A stretch of 64,000 nucleotides of DNA from Aliterella atlantica CENA595 (GCF_000952155.1 NZ_JYON01000015.1:56905-120904), one strand, 5' to 3'. Positions 9,940 to 18,805 are shown, numbered from the stretch's first letter. The notes: generated by a model not told the origin, from the letters alone. Program-made: numbers and translations.

Positions 9940-9995
9940 AATGCGAGTTGAAAATGCGATTAATAGCTCATATTATACGAGTTATAGCTCGCATT
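9940..9995. promoter_or_regulatory. candidate TetR operator region
   Basis: The gap between the divergent regulator and reductase genes has a 14-base near-palindrome at 9978-9991 (CGAG-TTATAG-CTCG, 12 of 14 symmetric). It also has a wider pair of perfect arms, AATGCGAG at 9940-9947 and CTCGCATT at 9988-9995. Position and symmetry fit a TetR-type operator; binding is inferred. Confidence 0.5.
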
Positions 9996-10009
9996 AGGGG
10001 AAACAGTGA

Positions 10010-10864
10010 ATGATTTTAGTAACTGGTGCAACAGGCAATAATGGCTCAGAAATTGTCAAACTACTTGCAGCACAAAACATTCCGGTGCGGGCAATGGTGC
10101 GCGATCGCCAACAGGCTAGTGCGATCGCCGCCCCAAACGTTGCAGTTGTCGAGGCTGACTTCGATCGCCCCGAAACGCTGCTTGCTGCCTTAAATGGTGT
10201 AGAACGAGCCTTTTTAGTCACCAACTCATCAGAACGCGCCCAGGCGCAACAAATGGCTTTCGTAGAGCTAGCAAAGCAAAGCGGCGTTGCCCACATTGTC
10301 AAACTATCTCAGTATGCTGCTAATACCAATTCACCAGTGCGCTTTTTGCGCTACCATGCAGCAGTCGAAGCGGCGATTCGAGCGTCGGGGATGGCATATA
10401 CTTTTTTGCGCCCGAATTTGTTTATGCAAAGCTTGTTAAACTTTCGCAGGGCGATCGCAACTAAAAACGCTTTTTATGCTGCTATTGGCGATGCTAAGGT
10501 GAGCGCCGTTGACGTACGTGACATTGCAGAGGTCGCCGTAGCTACCTTAACTGCATCTGGGCATGAGGGGAAGACCTACGATCTTACAGGTCCGCAGGCG
10601 CTTTCGCATACTGAAATGGCACAATACATTTCCCATGCAACAGGTCGTCAGATAACCTTTGTCGATATTACGCCTGAAACTATGCTAGATACATTATTGA
10701 GCGTTCTCCCAGCTTGGCAAGCAGAGGGGCTGATTGAAGACTATGCTCATTATCGGCGTGGTGAAGCATCAGCGATCGCCCCCAGCGTGCAGGATGTGAC
10801 TGGAAAAGCGCCGCGTAGTTTTGAGACATTTGCCCGCGACTACGCACAGATGTTTAGCTCATAG
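10010..10864 (+). CDS. NmrA-like NAD(P)H-binding reductase (atypical SDR)
   Basis: A 284-aa NmrA/QorB-like protein with the dinucleotide motif LVTGATGNNG at residues 3-12 and a typical LRPNLFMQSLL segment. Relatives reduce quinones or act as redox sensors, and the substrate here is not known. The ATG at 10010 has AGGGG about 10 bases upstream. It is divergent from the TetR gene, an arrangement typical of reductases induced by reactive or aromatic compounds. That would fit the aromatic-compound island starting a few kilobases downstream, but this is inference. Confidence 0.85.
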   Translation: MILVTGATGNNGSEIVKLLAAQNIPVRAMVRDRQQASAIAAPNVAVVEADFDRPETLLAALNGVERAFLVTNSSERAQAQQMAFVELAKQSGVAHIVKLSQYAANTNSPVRFLRYHAAVEAAIRASGMAYTFLRPNLFMQSLLNFRRAIATKNAFYAAIGDAKVSAVDVRDIAEVAVATLTASGHEGKTYDLTGPQALSHTEMAQYISHATGRQITFVDITPETMLDTLLSVLPAWQAEGLIEDYAHYRRGEASAIAPSVQDVTGKAPRSFETFARDYAQMFSS

Positions 10865-10999
10865 ATGTCGGTAAAGACAAACTTTCAAGATCGATCTACA
10901 ATATCAGCTTGCTTCAATGCAGCCATCAACTCTCTCATAAACTCGATTGATGCACTACCCTCCACTCCAATAGCTTGTTGTGTTGCGCTCTCGGATATG

Positions 11000-11557
11000 C
11001 TATGGGTCTCTCAACTCGCTCTCCGGTTGTGACGGAGATTCTATCTGGCTTCCCGTCGCAGTTTCATTAAGTAAATTTCTCAAGTTAAGTTGCCGCGTGT
11101 ACATTGCCAACTTTCCATCCTCCGTGTACGTCCATTCATCTTGCGGACGGTCACAATACAATTCCACTCCGTTATCATCTGGATCGCGCAGATAAAGCGA
11201 TTCACTTACGCCATGGTCGCTCGCGCCTTCGAGCGGAATGTTTGCCCGAATTAAACGGCACAATGCGTCGGCGAGCGTAGCACGATTTGGATAAAGAATT
11301 GCGAGATGATAAAGCCCTGTCGTGCCAAATGGCGGAGGCTCGCCGCCGAGACTTTCCCAAGTGTTCAACGCAATGTGATGATGATACCCGCCCGCCGCAA
11401 TAAACGCTGCACTATCGCCCAAACGCTGCGTTAGCTCAAAGCCGAGAACGCCGCAGTAGAAATCGAGCGCGCGTTCAATATCAGCCACTTTCAGATGCAC
11501 ATGACCGATTCGCACCTTTGGATCTATAGGACGGAAAACTTCATTAGTTTGATTCAT
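11000..11557 (-). CDS. VOC-family (glyoxalase/extradiol dioxygenase-like) protein
   Basis: A vicinal-oxygen-chelate metalloprotein, closest in feel to catechol-2,3-dioxygenase CatE. Paired beta-alpha-beta modules are visible, with likely metal ligands His21 (GHVHLKV), a His in GLYHLAILYP and Glu in NGVELYCD. I use the ATG at 11557 (185 aa). The longer frame to 11608 would overlap the end of the SLH gene and adds a non-family hydrophobic N terminus. The gene begins about 10 bases after the SLH stop on the same strand. Dioxygenase, glyoxalase or resistance functions are all possible. Confidence 0.8.
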   Translation of the reverse strand: MNQTNEVFRPIDPKVRIGHVHLKVADIERALDFYCGVLGFELTQRLGDSAAFIAAGGYHHHIALNTWESLGGEPPPFGTTGLYHLAILYPNRATLADALCRLIRANIPLEGASDHGVSESLYLRDPDDNGVELYCDRPQDEWTYTEDGKLAMYTRQLNLRNLLNETATGSQIESPSQPESELRDP

Positions 11558-11567
11558 AAGCATTAAT

Positions 11568-12617
11568 TTATTTAGTAGGAAGACCAACAATATAGTTAGA
11601 GGATTCAACAGTGCTAGGAAGGGGTGGCAATTTACCCTGATGAACTAAGGTTTGATGGATAATAGCAGCAGCAGCGCCACGACTAAGTGGCTCATTAGGA
11701 TTAAGCACTTTCACATTTGGATAGTTGACGACAATGTTTGCCTTAGTTGCTGCGGCTACATCATCAATTGCATACTGAGGAATTTGCTCTACATCTGTAT
11801 AATATTTGCTGACAACAGATGCTAGAGAACTTTTAGCAGCTACATTTTGTTCGCTTGGTGTAGATGAGTTTGAACTTGGAGACACAGCTTGGTTACCAGC
11901 TAATGGTGCGCTCGAACCACTAGGAATCGCAGCTTGAGCGTTCGCGGAAGCTAGTAGTAGTGGCTCCATCAAAGAAACAATTGCTAGGGGAATAAATTTT
12001 TGTTTTCTAGCTACTCTAGGTGTGGTTGCTGGAGTAACTGCTTGATTTGTAGTAGTGCTTGCAGTTGCTTGTGGACTGCCTGATGTAGTAGTGCTTGTAG
12101 TTGCTTGTGGACTACCTGATGTAGTAGTGCTTGTAGTTGCTTGTGGACTACCTGATGATAAATTCAGACCATTGGCTAGTGAAACTAATGCTTGAACGCG
12201 AGAAACTTCCTCACGTGGCTGAAATAAGCCACCAGGAAAGCCTCTCATAAATCCTGTTTCATAGGCTTCCTCAATGGCAGAAGCCGCCCAATAACCACTA
12301 GGAACATCTTTAAATACACTGCCACTTGGTATCTGCCGCACTTGGTTCTGGTTAAATGCGTCTCGGATCAGTGCGGCAAATTCATCGCGATCTAAAGCCT
12401 GTTCAGGTCGAAATGTCCCATCTGGATAGCCAGAGATAATATGTTGTGCAGCTAAACGCTCAATGAACGGTTGCGCCCAATAATTAGCATCAACATCAGG
12501 AAAGTTATTTTGCGCTAGGGCTGGAGCAGAAATGCTGAAGGAAACAACTGCACTTGCTGACATTCCTATGGCTAGCAATGCTGCGCTTCCTCTATTCAAA
12601 CAAAAAGAATTAGACAT
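11568..12617 (-). CDS. SLH-domain envelope protein with Ser/Thr-rich repeat
   Basis: An exported protein of 349 aa with a signal peptide ending near residue 35 (…ISAPALAQ). Two adjacent S-layer homology domains follow (about 38-85 and 100-150: FPDVDANYWAQPFIERL, FKDVPSGYWAASAIEEA), and a third, weaker SLH unit lies near 265-325 (YYTDVEQIPQYAIDDV). SLH domains bind secondary cell-wall polymer or anchor proteins to the envelope. Between them is a low-complexity linker made of the repeated unit SGSPQATTSTTT. No porin barrel is present, so this is not a full SLH-porin. ATG at 12617. Confidence 0.87.
   Translation of the reverse strand: MSNSFCLNRGSAALLAIGMSASAVVSFSISAPALAQNNFPDVDANYWAQPFIERLAAQHIISGYPDGTFRPEQALDRDEFAALIRDAFNQNQVRQIPSGSVFKDVPSGYWAASAIEEAYETGFMRGFPGGLFQPREEVSRVQALVSLANGLNLSSGSPQATTSTTTSGSPQATTSTTTSGSPQATASTTTNQAVTPATTPRVARKQKFIPLAIVSLMEPLLLASANAQAAIPSGSSAPLAGNQAVSPSSNSSTPSEQNVAAKSSLASVVSKYYTDVEQIPQYAIDDVAAATKANIVVNYPNVKVLNPNEPLSRGAAAAIIHQTLVHQGKLPPLPSTVESSNYIVGLPTK
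12051..12157. repeat. 36-bp coding tandem repeat in the SLH gene
   Basis: About three copies of a 36-base unit encode the 12-residue repeat SGSPQATTSTTT in the linker of the SLH protein. The middle and last copies are nearly identical at DNA level, which suggests recent expansion. The unit is a multiple of three, so copy-number change keeps the frame. Confidence 0.85.
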
Positions 12618-13038
12618 GAAAAATTACCTCAAGAGTTTTGTAAGTGGAAATGCGACGGCGTTTGTAAAACCTATGTTTTACACATAGGCGTAATCCATAT
12701 TGAGCTAGTTGTAAAAGTGGCACTCGCCAGTAGAACTTATGCATCAGTTTCTAGGCAGTCGCACAACCTTTAGTATATCAATTAATAATTCAAGTTTTGA
12801 CAAGTTTGGTTAGTACAACATCTATTCTTCTCCATAAATAATATTTTATTAATGACTTAAATTTATTCAAAAATAAATTTAAAGAGGCAGTGAAAGTAGA
12901 GTAGAATCGAGGATTGAACTGATTATATTTTGAAGATAAGCCCGAATAGTGGAAAACTCGTGTATAACTCATGGCATTGACACAGTAGCTAGTAGCGATC
13001 GCTTCAATAGAAATAAAATTATGTCTGCTCAAATATCT
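12618..13038. other. non-coding gap
   Basis: AT-rich stretch between the SLH gene and a small lipoprotein gene on the same strand. A minus-strand open frame at 12790-13032 has no recognisable motif or ribosome binding site, and I do not call it. It contains one HIP1 octamer and nothing else that I can support. Confidence 0.5.
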
Positions 13039-13293
13039 CTAATAACAAATATCAGTATCCCTATTTCTCCGCTTTATTACGCCACTTAATCCTCCTAACT
13101 CCAGTAAACCAAGTAAGCCCAACAAGCCCCAATAAAAACTGCCAGCAGTATAAACAACCCTGGGCGCAACTGTAGTTGGTGGAATAGTTGTTACTGGTGT
13201 TGTTGTGCAAGCAGACAAAGTGAAAACTAAAAGTGCTGTACTTAATACAAGAATACTAATACTGATAATTTCAGACAATTTCAAATCATTCAT
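13039..13293 (-). CDS. small predicted lipoprotein with C-terminal hydrophobic helix
   Basis: An 84-aa protein not assigned to a family. A signal sequence ends in a lipobox-like LSAC with Cys29, followed by a Thr/Pro-rich stretch. A second hydrophobic segment (WGLLGLLGLLELGGL) and a basic tail (KRRNR) come next, resembling small WGxxG-type membrane proteins. It would sit in the inner membrane, lipid-anchored or doubly spanning. No neighbour suggests a role. Coding status is supported by the ordered signal/lipobox layout rather than by homology. Confidence 0.6.
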   Translation of the reverse strand: MNDLKLSEIISISILVLSTALLVFTLSACTTTPVTTIPPTTVAPRVVYTAGSFYWGLLGLLGLLELGGLSGVIKRRNRDTDICY

Positions 13294-13701
13294 AGTTAAA
13301 ACCTTTTTTTGTTAGTATTGTAGGGAATTTGAGCAGTTATTACAAATATTTCATGTTTAACTACACAACCTAAACAACAAGCAAAAGTATGTATTGAAAC
13401 AGCTATTTCAGTTGATTGGCTTGGAGTCTTGTTAGCTAGTAAATTTGCGATCGCTAATTCGATTGCCTAAACCTGTTTTTATAACTATAGCAGTTTTTCG
13501 ACGCTTATTTTTAGCAGTTAAACCAGAGGAAGTGAACCGATTTTTGCCAGTTAACATCAATTGAACCCCTTAGTATTATGAATTTACTTACACTCATCTC
13601 TATATGCAATAACCTAGCAAAGCAGGTATGTTTAAGGGCAAAGCGAGCGTCACACCACACAACCTTTTTTCTCAGCACTTAGCACGTTTCGATTTGTAGC
13701 C
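13294..13701. other. non-coding gap
   Basis: 408 bases with one HIP1 site and several T-runs. I found no gene, clear promoter or strong hairpin. It separates the SLH/lipoprotein block from the accessory island that begins with the BASS-type symporter. Confidence 0.5.
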
Positions 13702-14589
13702 CTACCTGCGAGAAGTGACACCTGCTGTCTGAGAAGATTCTGTTGTAGATTTACGCTTACCTAACTCTCCAGCAGTAGGTAAAAGAATCCCCAGCATGAG
13801 CAAGCTCCCCACGACAATCATGGTCAGCACATTGGGATTATCGCTGAAGTTCTCTGTAGCAACTACCAGCGCAGCAGAAATATTACGTTGAGCCGTCCCC
13901 AATCCCATGACGGATCGAGCCGTTGAATACGGTGCAAGTAGGTAGCCGATCGCAAAAGTACCCACAATAAATACAAGCATAGTCGCGATCGCGCCAGTAC
14001 CGATCGTGGCAAGGATAGTTTGAAAATTCAACACTAACATCAGCACAAATAGAGCAATCAAACTGGTATTAGAGGCTTGTGACATCACACCTTGCAGAGA
14101 CTCAGCCGCGTCTGGATAACGGGATTTGATAAATAATGCGATCGCAAGAGGAATCAACATCAAAAGAACTAGAGACTTGGCGATCGCGAAAGCATTGACA
14201 GATATCCCTGGCAGCAGCCACGGTAACACGATGGGAACATACACAATTGTTGTCACCATTAATAGCACCATCATTCCCAACCCTAATCCGGCATCGCCTT
14301 TTGCAAGCTGCACGAGTTTGGTCAAAAAGGGTGCGCCTGAAGCACAAGCAAGCAAAAGCAATCCAGCGCTAAGGGACTGCTCTAGGGAAACGATCCGCGT
14401 CAGCAGGAACCCCAGGAACGGAACCAGCACAAAGTTTGCCAGCAGCACTCGAAACACCAGTTTACCATCTTTCAATGGAGTCAGAATTTCCGATACGGTT
14501 AGACTCAGCCCTAACCCAGCCATACTCGTGATAACAAAGATCAGCGTGCTGAGTTTAGCTAGTGTTTGAAAAAATTCTTCAATAGTCAT
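13702..14589 (-). CDS. BASS-family (bile acid:sodium symporter-like) transporter
   Basis: An integral membrane protein of 295 aa with about nine or ten helices, of the bile acid/sodium symporter superfamily. Bacterial members carry organic acids such as pantoate, pyruvate or bicarbonate-like anions. The crossing-helix motif is present (GLGTAQRNISAALVVA). The start at 14589 (MTIEEFFQTLAKL) is preferred because the 40 residues before it in the long frame are not membrane-like or family-like. It is the last gene of a minus-strand run of membrane transporters and follows DUF202 after about 85 bases. The substrate is unknown. Confidence 0.8.
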   Translation of the reverse strand: MTIEEFFQTLAKLSTLIFVITSMAGLGLSLTVSEILTPLKDGKLVFRVLLANFVLVPFLGFLLTRIVSLEQSLSAGLLLLACASGAPFLTKLVQLAKGDAGLGLGMMVLLMVTTIVYVPIVLPWLLPGISVNAFAIAKSLVLLMLIPLAIALFIKSRYPDAAESLQGVMSQASNTSLIALFVLMLVLNFQTILATIGTGAIATMLVFIVGTFAIGYLLAPYSTARSVMGLGTAQRNISAALVVATENFSDNPNVLTMIVVGSLLMLGILLPTAGELGKRKSTTESSQTAGVTSRR

Positions 14590-14674
14590 TGTGTTAGACT
14601 CACTTCTTGATGCAGCTTCAGAAGACCTTTTGCAAACAGTTTGTTCGTGAATTGATATCAGTAGTTGTACAAGC

Positions 14675-15037
14675 TCATAACAAAATCCCAATAAATGCAA
14701 ATAGCCCAACTATCATGAGGGCAATGGCGACGACCAAACCGAGAGATATGCGCGGATTGTAGGTGAAATCTCCTCGGTTAATTCGGCGGAGGTCTTGACG
14801 ATGACCGATGGTAGCAAGTAACAGCGCTAAGACCCCGATCGCAATGAAACTCAGCCCGATGTTACGCGAGAGCCCTACCGCCTCACTAGCACTGCCTAGA
14901 CCCCGGAGCGCAGTCACAATGCGGTCGATCCCAAATCCAAAGCTAATCAACGACAGACTCGTGCGAATCCAAGCCATGAGTGTTCGCTCGGCGGCGGCTC
15001 GGTTGCGCTCTTTAGCAAGTTCATCGGTGACACTCAT
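14675..15037 (-). CDS. YidH/DUF202 family membrane protein
   Basis: A 120-aa inner-membrane protein with three helices. The family hallmark is ERNRAAAERTLMAWIRTSLSLISFGFGI at the N terminus (residues 10-37). The function of DUF202 proteins is not established. The gene lies between the SLC13 permease and the BASS symporter on the same strand and could belong to the same transcript. Confidence 0.88.
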   Translation of the reverse strand: MSVTDELAKERNRAAAERTLMAWIRTSLSLISFGFGIDRIVTALRGLGSASEAVGLSRNIGLSFIAIGVLALLLATIGHRQDLRRINRGDFTYNPRISLGLVVAIALMIVGLFAFIGILL

Positions 15038-15192
15038 AAGCGATGGTTACTTTCCCAAAGTAAAAAAATTATTGATTCGGTAATCTTGGAGACTGTTTGC
15101 CCAAAGGTGCATGACAAAAATTCACTGACTGATTGTGTTGACCTGCTTCACCAAAACTGGACATCAAGCCTGCATTGTTGCCTGACAGAAGA

Positions 15193-16704
15193 TTATCGAA
15201 ACACCAGTGGCACCAGTGTGTAGCAGGCAATGGTAACGAGTATGACTCCCAACAAGTTCATCGGCAGACCAGATCGTGCCAACTGCACTGTGTTAATCTG
15301 CCCGGTATTAAGTGCAATCGCGTTCGAGGGCGAGCCGACTGGCAATGTGAAGCCGAAGCTCGCTGCTAATGTCACCGCCATCGTCAGTTGCAGTGGACTC
15401 AGCCCAATCTTCACCGCTAATGGAGCAGCGATCGGAATCAGCAGCGCGGCGGTCGCGGCGTTGCTCATGATCTCACCGACAAAGATAGCCAGGGTCGTCA
15501 TAATGGCTACAGCAACCACAGCAGGCAACGCTTCGAGAAACCCCAAGCGGTTCGCGATCCATACATCGATGCCAAGGGTGGTAAATCCGAAGGCTAAAGC
15601 CAGCCCACCCCCGATCAATAGCAGCACACCCCACGGCAGCTTCACCGCAGTTTTCCAGTCTAGGAGCCGTCCACCCTTAGCCGAGGGCAGCATGAAGAGT
15701 GTCAAAGCACCTGCCATCGCAATCGTCACGTTGTTCGCGTTCGGTAAAAGATCCCCCCACACCAAGCTGCGTGACACCCACGCCACGACCGTTAACAGGA
15801 ACACAGCGCCGACCACTTTTTCGTCGCGGCTCAACGGACCACGAGCGCGCAAACGCTCCTCGACGACCCGGTTTCCCTCAGCCAGCGAAACATCATTGAT
15901 GGGCGCAACTACGTAAACTAGGTAGACCCAGGCAACCGCCACCGAAAAGATGCTCATGGGTACGCCGATCAGCATCCACTGCCCGAAACCAACCTCGAAG
16001 CCGAGGGTCTGGGGTGCAAGCGACGCAAACACTGCATTGGGCGGTGTCGCAATAATGGTGGACAAGACACCCAGAGTTGATGCGTACACTACGGCTAACA
16101 CCAAGCACTTGCCCAGTCGACGGCGCTGCCCCTCGTCGCCCACGGTGGCAACCACAGAAAGGGCGACGGGCAGCATAATCACCGTAGTGGCGGCAGCACT
16201 AATCCAAGCGCTGATAGCCGCGCAAGCCACCATGAAGCCAGCCACCAGTCGGCGCGGGCTGCCCCCAAAGATTTTTAAAATGTGCAGGGCAACCCGCTCG
16301 TCGATCTGGGCACGGGAAATGCCGCGCGCCAGCAGCAGCGCACCCAAAAACAAAAGGATGGTGTTATCGGCATAAGTTTGCCCAACATCATTGAGTTCAG
16401 GCGGACCCAGCAGCGGGTACACAACCAGCGGTAACAAGCCTGTAGCCGCAGTTGGAATCGCGTCAGTTACCCACCAAGCGCCCATCCACGCTGCTAGACC
16501 CAGCACGCCACGCGCGGGAGTTGCTAAACCGGGAATCGGCAAGAACAAGATCGCAAGGAACAGCACGGGTCCAAGGATAACCCCCACCTTGCTCAAAGTG
16601 GAATCGCGACCGTCCGCCGTTGGAGCGCGCTCCGCCCGATTGCGTTGGCGGACTCTGGAAGCAGCGATCGGTTTTCTGCCGCTGGAGCGTGGTCTTTTGG
16701 TCAT
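15193..16704 (-). CDS. SLC13/DASS-family divalent anion:sodium symporter
   Basis: A 503-aa, 11-12 helix transporter of the divalent anion:Na+ symporter family, which moves sulfate, succinate, citrate or related dicarboxylates. Diagnostic loops are IIATPPNAVF, MSNAATAALLIPIA and LPVGSPSNAIALNTGQI, the two Ser-Asn substrate/sodium motifs. The ATG at 16704 has AGGAAAA just upstream; the longer frame from 16761 lacks such a site. The base composition is clearly richer in G+C than the flanking genes, which points to transfer. Being next to protocatechuate dioxygenase and a sulfatase, it could import an aromatic/dicarboxylic acid or sulfate. Confidence 0.88.
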   Translation of the reverse strand: MTKRPRSSGRKPIAASRVRQRNRAERAPTADGRDSTLSKVGVILGPVLFLAILFLPIPGLATPARGVLGLAAWMGAWWVTDAIPTAATGLLPLVVYPLLGPPELNDVGQTYADNTILLFLGALLLARGISRAQIDERVALHILKIFGGSPRRLVAGFMVACAAISAWISAAATTVIMLPVALSVVATVGDEGQRRRLGKCLVLAVVYASTLGVLSTIIATPPNAVFASLAPQTLGFEVGFGQWMLIGVPMSIFSVAVAWVYLVYVVAPINDVSLAEGNRVVEERLRARGPLSRDEKVVGAVFLLTVVAWVSRSLVWGDLLPNANNVTIAMAGALTLFMLPSAKGGRLLDWKTAVKLPWGVLLLIGGGLALAFGFTTLGIDVWIANRLGFLEALPAVVAVAIMTTLAIFVGEIMSNAATAALLIPIAAPLAVKIGLSPLQLTMAVTLAASFGFTLPVGSPSNAIALNTGQINTVQLARSGLPMNLLGVILVTIACYTLVPLVFR

Positions 16705-16943
16705 TGGTTTTTCCTGCTGATGAGGAAATGTAGCGATCGCTCGATCGAGTTGTTCGTCCACACCTGCGATCGCAAAGCAACATACCTGGTGTCCGCCATT
16801 TTCAGCCTCTGTTCATTTATCAAACGTTGCCTCCTGCTCATAGACATCGCGGACTGCTTTTTTCTTGGGTCCATGCACCGGAAATGCGGCAGACTGCACA
16901 TCGCATCTTTGAAACACACTTCTGCTAATGTTTGTGCGCTTCC

Positions 16944-17591
16944 CTAACGCAGCGCCAAAAACACTGTTTCAGCCTTGCCTGTGCCACGCACCGCATCGTC
17001 TGTAGCTTCATCGACGAGCTTGCCTTCTAAGACCAGATCTTCGGCTTCGCCGCGCAGCACAATATCAAATCGGTACACGGTTTCCCCATCACGCTCCTCT
17101 CGCTTGGCAAGCATGGTCGATCGACGGTTGGGGGGGACACCCTGGAGAATCGGATCGGTTTCGGTGCGCGGGTCATCTGCAAAGTATATGCGCGTAATCA
17201 GGGGATGGGACACCCCGCTGGCATGGACCAACACGACGATGTGCGGCGCTTGCATCCCGTCCTCTGGGTACGGCACCGGACCGGGCTTGAGCGTTTGAAA
17301 CCAGTAGTGTCCGTTAGCATCGGTGCTTGTGCGACCAAAACCGCTAAAGGTCGGATCGAGCGGCAACGATCGCCGATCCAGCGGGTGATTGTAGCGCCCA
17401 TGAGCATTAGCTTGCCAAATTTCGAGCAGCACGTTGAATAACGGATCGCCGTCGCTGTCAAAGATATTTCCCTCGATGCGGATGTGTTCGCCCTCGGTGT
17501 TCGACTGCACGAGAACATTAGAGTCTTCCGGCATCATGCCCAGGCTAAAGTATGGACCAACCGTTTGTGTTGGTGTCAGAGCGAGCGTCAT
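16944..17591 (-). CDS. pcaG: protocatechuate 3,4-dioxygenase alpha subunit
   Basis: The alpha (structural) subunit of the non-haem Fe(III) intradiol dioxygenase that opens protocatechuate to 3-carboxy-cis,cis-muconate. At 215 aa it matches PcaG: the N terminus TPTQTVGPYFSLG, the LLEIWQANAHGRYNHP core, APHIVVLVHASG and the C-terminal RFDIVLRGE. It lacks the full set of iron ligands, as expected for the alpha chain. Its ATG overlaps the stop codon of pcaH by four bases (ATGA), so the two are translationally coupled in the order pcaH-pcaG. The composition is GC-rich, as in the neighbouring permease. Confidence 0.93.
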   Translation of the reverse strand: MTLALTPTQTVGPYFSLGMMPEDSNVLVQSNTEGEHIRIEGNIFDSDGDPLFNVLLEIWQANAHGRYNHPLDRRSLPLDPTFSGFGRTSTDANGHYWFQTLKPGPVPYPEDGMQAPHIVVLVHASGVSHPLITRIYFADDPRTETDPILQGVPPNRRSTMLAKREERDGETVYRFDIVLRGEAEDLVLEGKLVDEATDDAVRGTGKAETVFLALR

Positions 17592-18313
17592 TTTTGACCT
17601 CCGTTGCGATCGAGATTGGTTTCAAAAGGTGTCGCTTGTGAGCCGCGCAGAACGATGTCGAAACGAAAGCCCATCGCCCAACCTGGTTCGGTGAGTTCGT
17701 GGTCGTAGCGGCACACGACACGCTCTCGATCGGCTTCTGGAATCGACTGAAAGATCTGGTCAAGCGCAAACAATGGATCGCCGGGAAAGTAAAGCTGAGT
17801 CACCATTCGGGAAACGATCGACGGTCCCATCACCGACAAATGAATATGTCCTGGTCGCCACTCGTTCGTGTCATCTCTCCACGGGTAGGCACCGGGGCGA
17901 ATCGTGAGAAAGCGGTACACGCCCTGCTCATTGCTCGTGCAGCGCCCCCGCCCCACGAAGTTGGGGTCTAGTGGTCCCCGCCACGAGTCGAGTTCGTGGT
18001 TGTAGCGTCCTGCCGCATTCGCTTGCCAGATTTCGATCGCTACGTTGGGGATTGGTTCGCCGTTTTCGTCAAGCACGCGACCCGTAATGATGACGCGCTG
18101 ACCGATAGCTTCGCCGCCAGTGCCAGCATTGGTTGTGAGGTCGCTTTCTTCGGGTTTGACGGGATCGAGCGCCTTGAATGGTGATGTTAGTTCCGACAAT
18201 GTTAGCGGCTCATCAATGCTGGACAGGTGCGGTTCGTTCCGGGTAACATCTTCCCACGCTTCATAGGGGTAATGACCTTGTGTCGGTTTCCCAGTTTGTG
18301 TTTCTGTACTCAT
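17588..18313 (-). CDS. pcaH: protocatechuate 3,4-dioxygenase beta subunit
   Basis: The catalytic beta subunit (241 aa). All four iron ligands are visible: Tyr104 (GRYNH), Tyr143 (GAYPW), and His156 and His158 (RPGHIH). Arg153 is also in place. The N-terminal extension of about 70 residues, with YPYEAW, is normal for PcaH. The ATG at 18313 has a strong AAGGAGG seven bases upstream. It is the first gene of the pcaHG pair. No pcaB, pcaC, pcaD, pcaI/J or pcaF is in the window, so the fate of the ring-opened product is not explained here. The identification is firm; physiological use is inferred. Confidence 0.94.
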   Translation of the reverse strand: MSTETQTGKPTQGHYPYEAWEDVTRNEPHLSSIDEPLTLSELTSPFKALDPVKPEESDLTTNAGTGGEAIGQRVIITGRVLDENGEPIPNVAIEIWQANAAGRYNHELDSWRGPLDPNFVGRGRCTSNEQGVYRFLTIRPGAYPWRDDTNEWRPGHIHLSVMGPSIVSRMVTQLYFPGDPLFALDQIFQSIPEADRERVVCRYDHELTEPGWAMGFRFDIVLRGSQATPFETNLDRNGGQK

Positions 18314-18420
18314 TAATCCTCCTTATGATAAAACTCACTCGATGACAGTTTGGGCGAACGGATGAGAGCAACAACGTGCTTCATCAATGAATAATCTTTG
18401 CAGACGATGTCGGGACATGA

Positions 18421-18717
18421 TTAAACTCGTCTACGGGGGTAGCGGTTGCGGTTGGCGTAGCCGGTGCTGCCCCAGCCACCGAGGTCGATCAACAAGGCTA
18501 GGAGGATCCACAACCATCCCAACCCACCGATGCCGACGACCGGTGTCCAGATGAGCACATACATCAGCGTGGTGAACGGCAGGAAGATGATGCCCAGGAG
18601 CGGCCACAAGAAGAAGCCACCAAAAGCAGCAGTGAATAAGACCGGACGCGCCAGCCAAATCAGCAGCACACCCAGGCGTGGGAACAAACCAGCGAAAATG
18701 GCAAATAAGCAGCCCAT
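18421..18717 (-). CDS. small multi-helix membrane protein, unassigned
   Basis: A 98-aa hydrophobic protein with about three membrane helices and a basic, Gly/Arg-rich tail (GYANRNRYPRRRV). I do not recognise the family. GGGAG lies about five bases before the ATG at 18717, which selects this frame over an overlapping arginine/proline-rich frame shifted by a few bases. It lies between pcaH and the DoxX gene on the same strand. A role in the membrane near the DoxX protein is possible but unproven. Confidence 0.7.
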   Translation of the reverse strand: MGCLFAIFAGLFPRLGVLLIWLARPVLFTAAFGGFFLWPLLGIIFLPFTTLMYVLIWTPVVGIGGLGWLWILLALLIDLGGWGSTGYANRNRYPRRRV

Positions 18718-18805
18718 ACAATCTCCCTTATTAATGAATCTTTAACTCCCTCTACCTTGCTGAACAGCAACCAAAATTTCAGTATTCGGAATTTGCCCGT
18801 CTATT

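Noticed and set aside
10885..11018. Minus-strand codons ending …FMRELMAALKQADIVDRS after the VOC gene
   Set aside because: Protein-like but only about 40 codons, overlapping the VOC gene, with no start codon or recognisable family; possibly a remnant.
12790..13032. 80-codon minus-strand open frame
   Set aside because: No ribosome binding site, no motif, low-complexity Phe/Lys/Tyr-rich content from AT-rich DNA.
15230..16375. Long plus-strand frames opposite the SLC13 permease
   Set aside because: Antisense open frames caused by the high GC content; Ser/Thr/Pro-rich with no family features, while the minus-strand permease is unmistakable.
18431..18721. 96-codon frame overlapping the small membrane protein
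   Set aside because: The overlapping frame from 18717 has a better-placed GGGAG and a coherent set of membrane helices; this one is a shadow.
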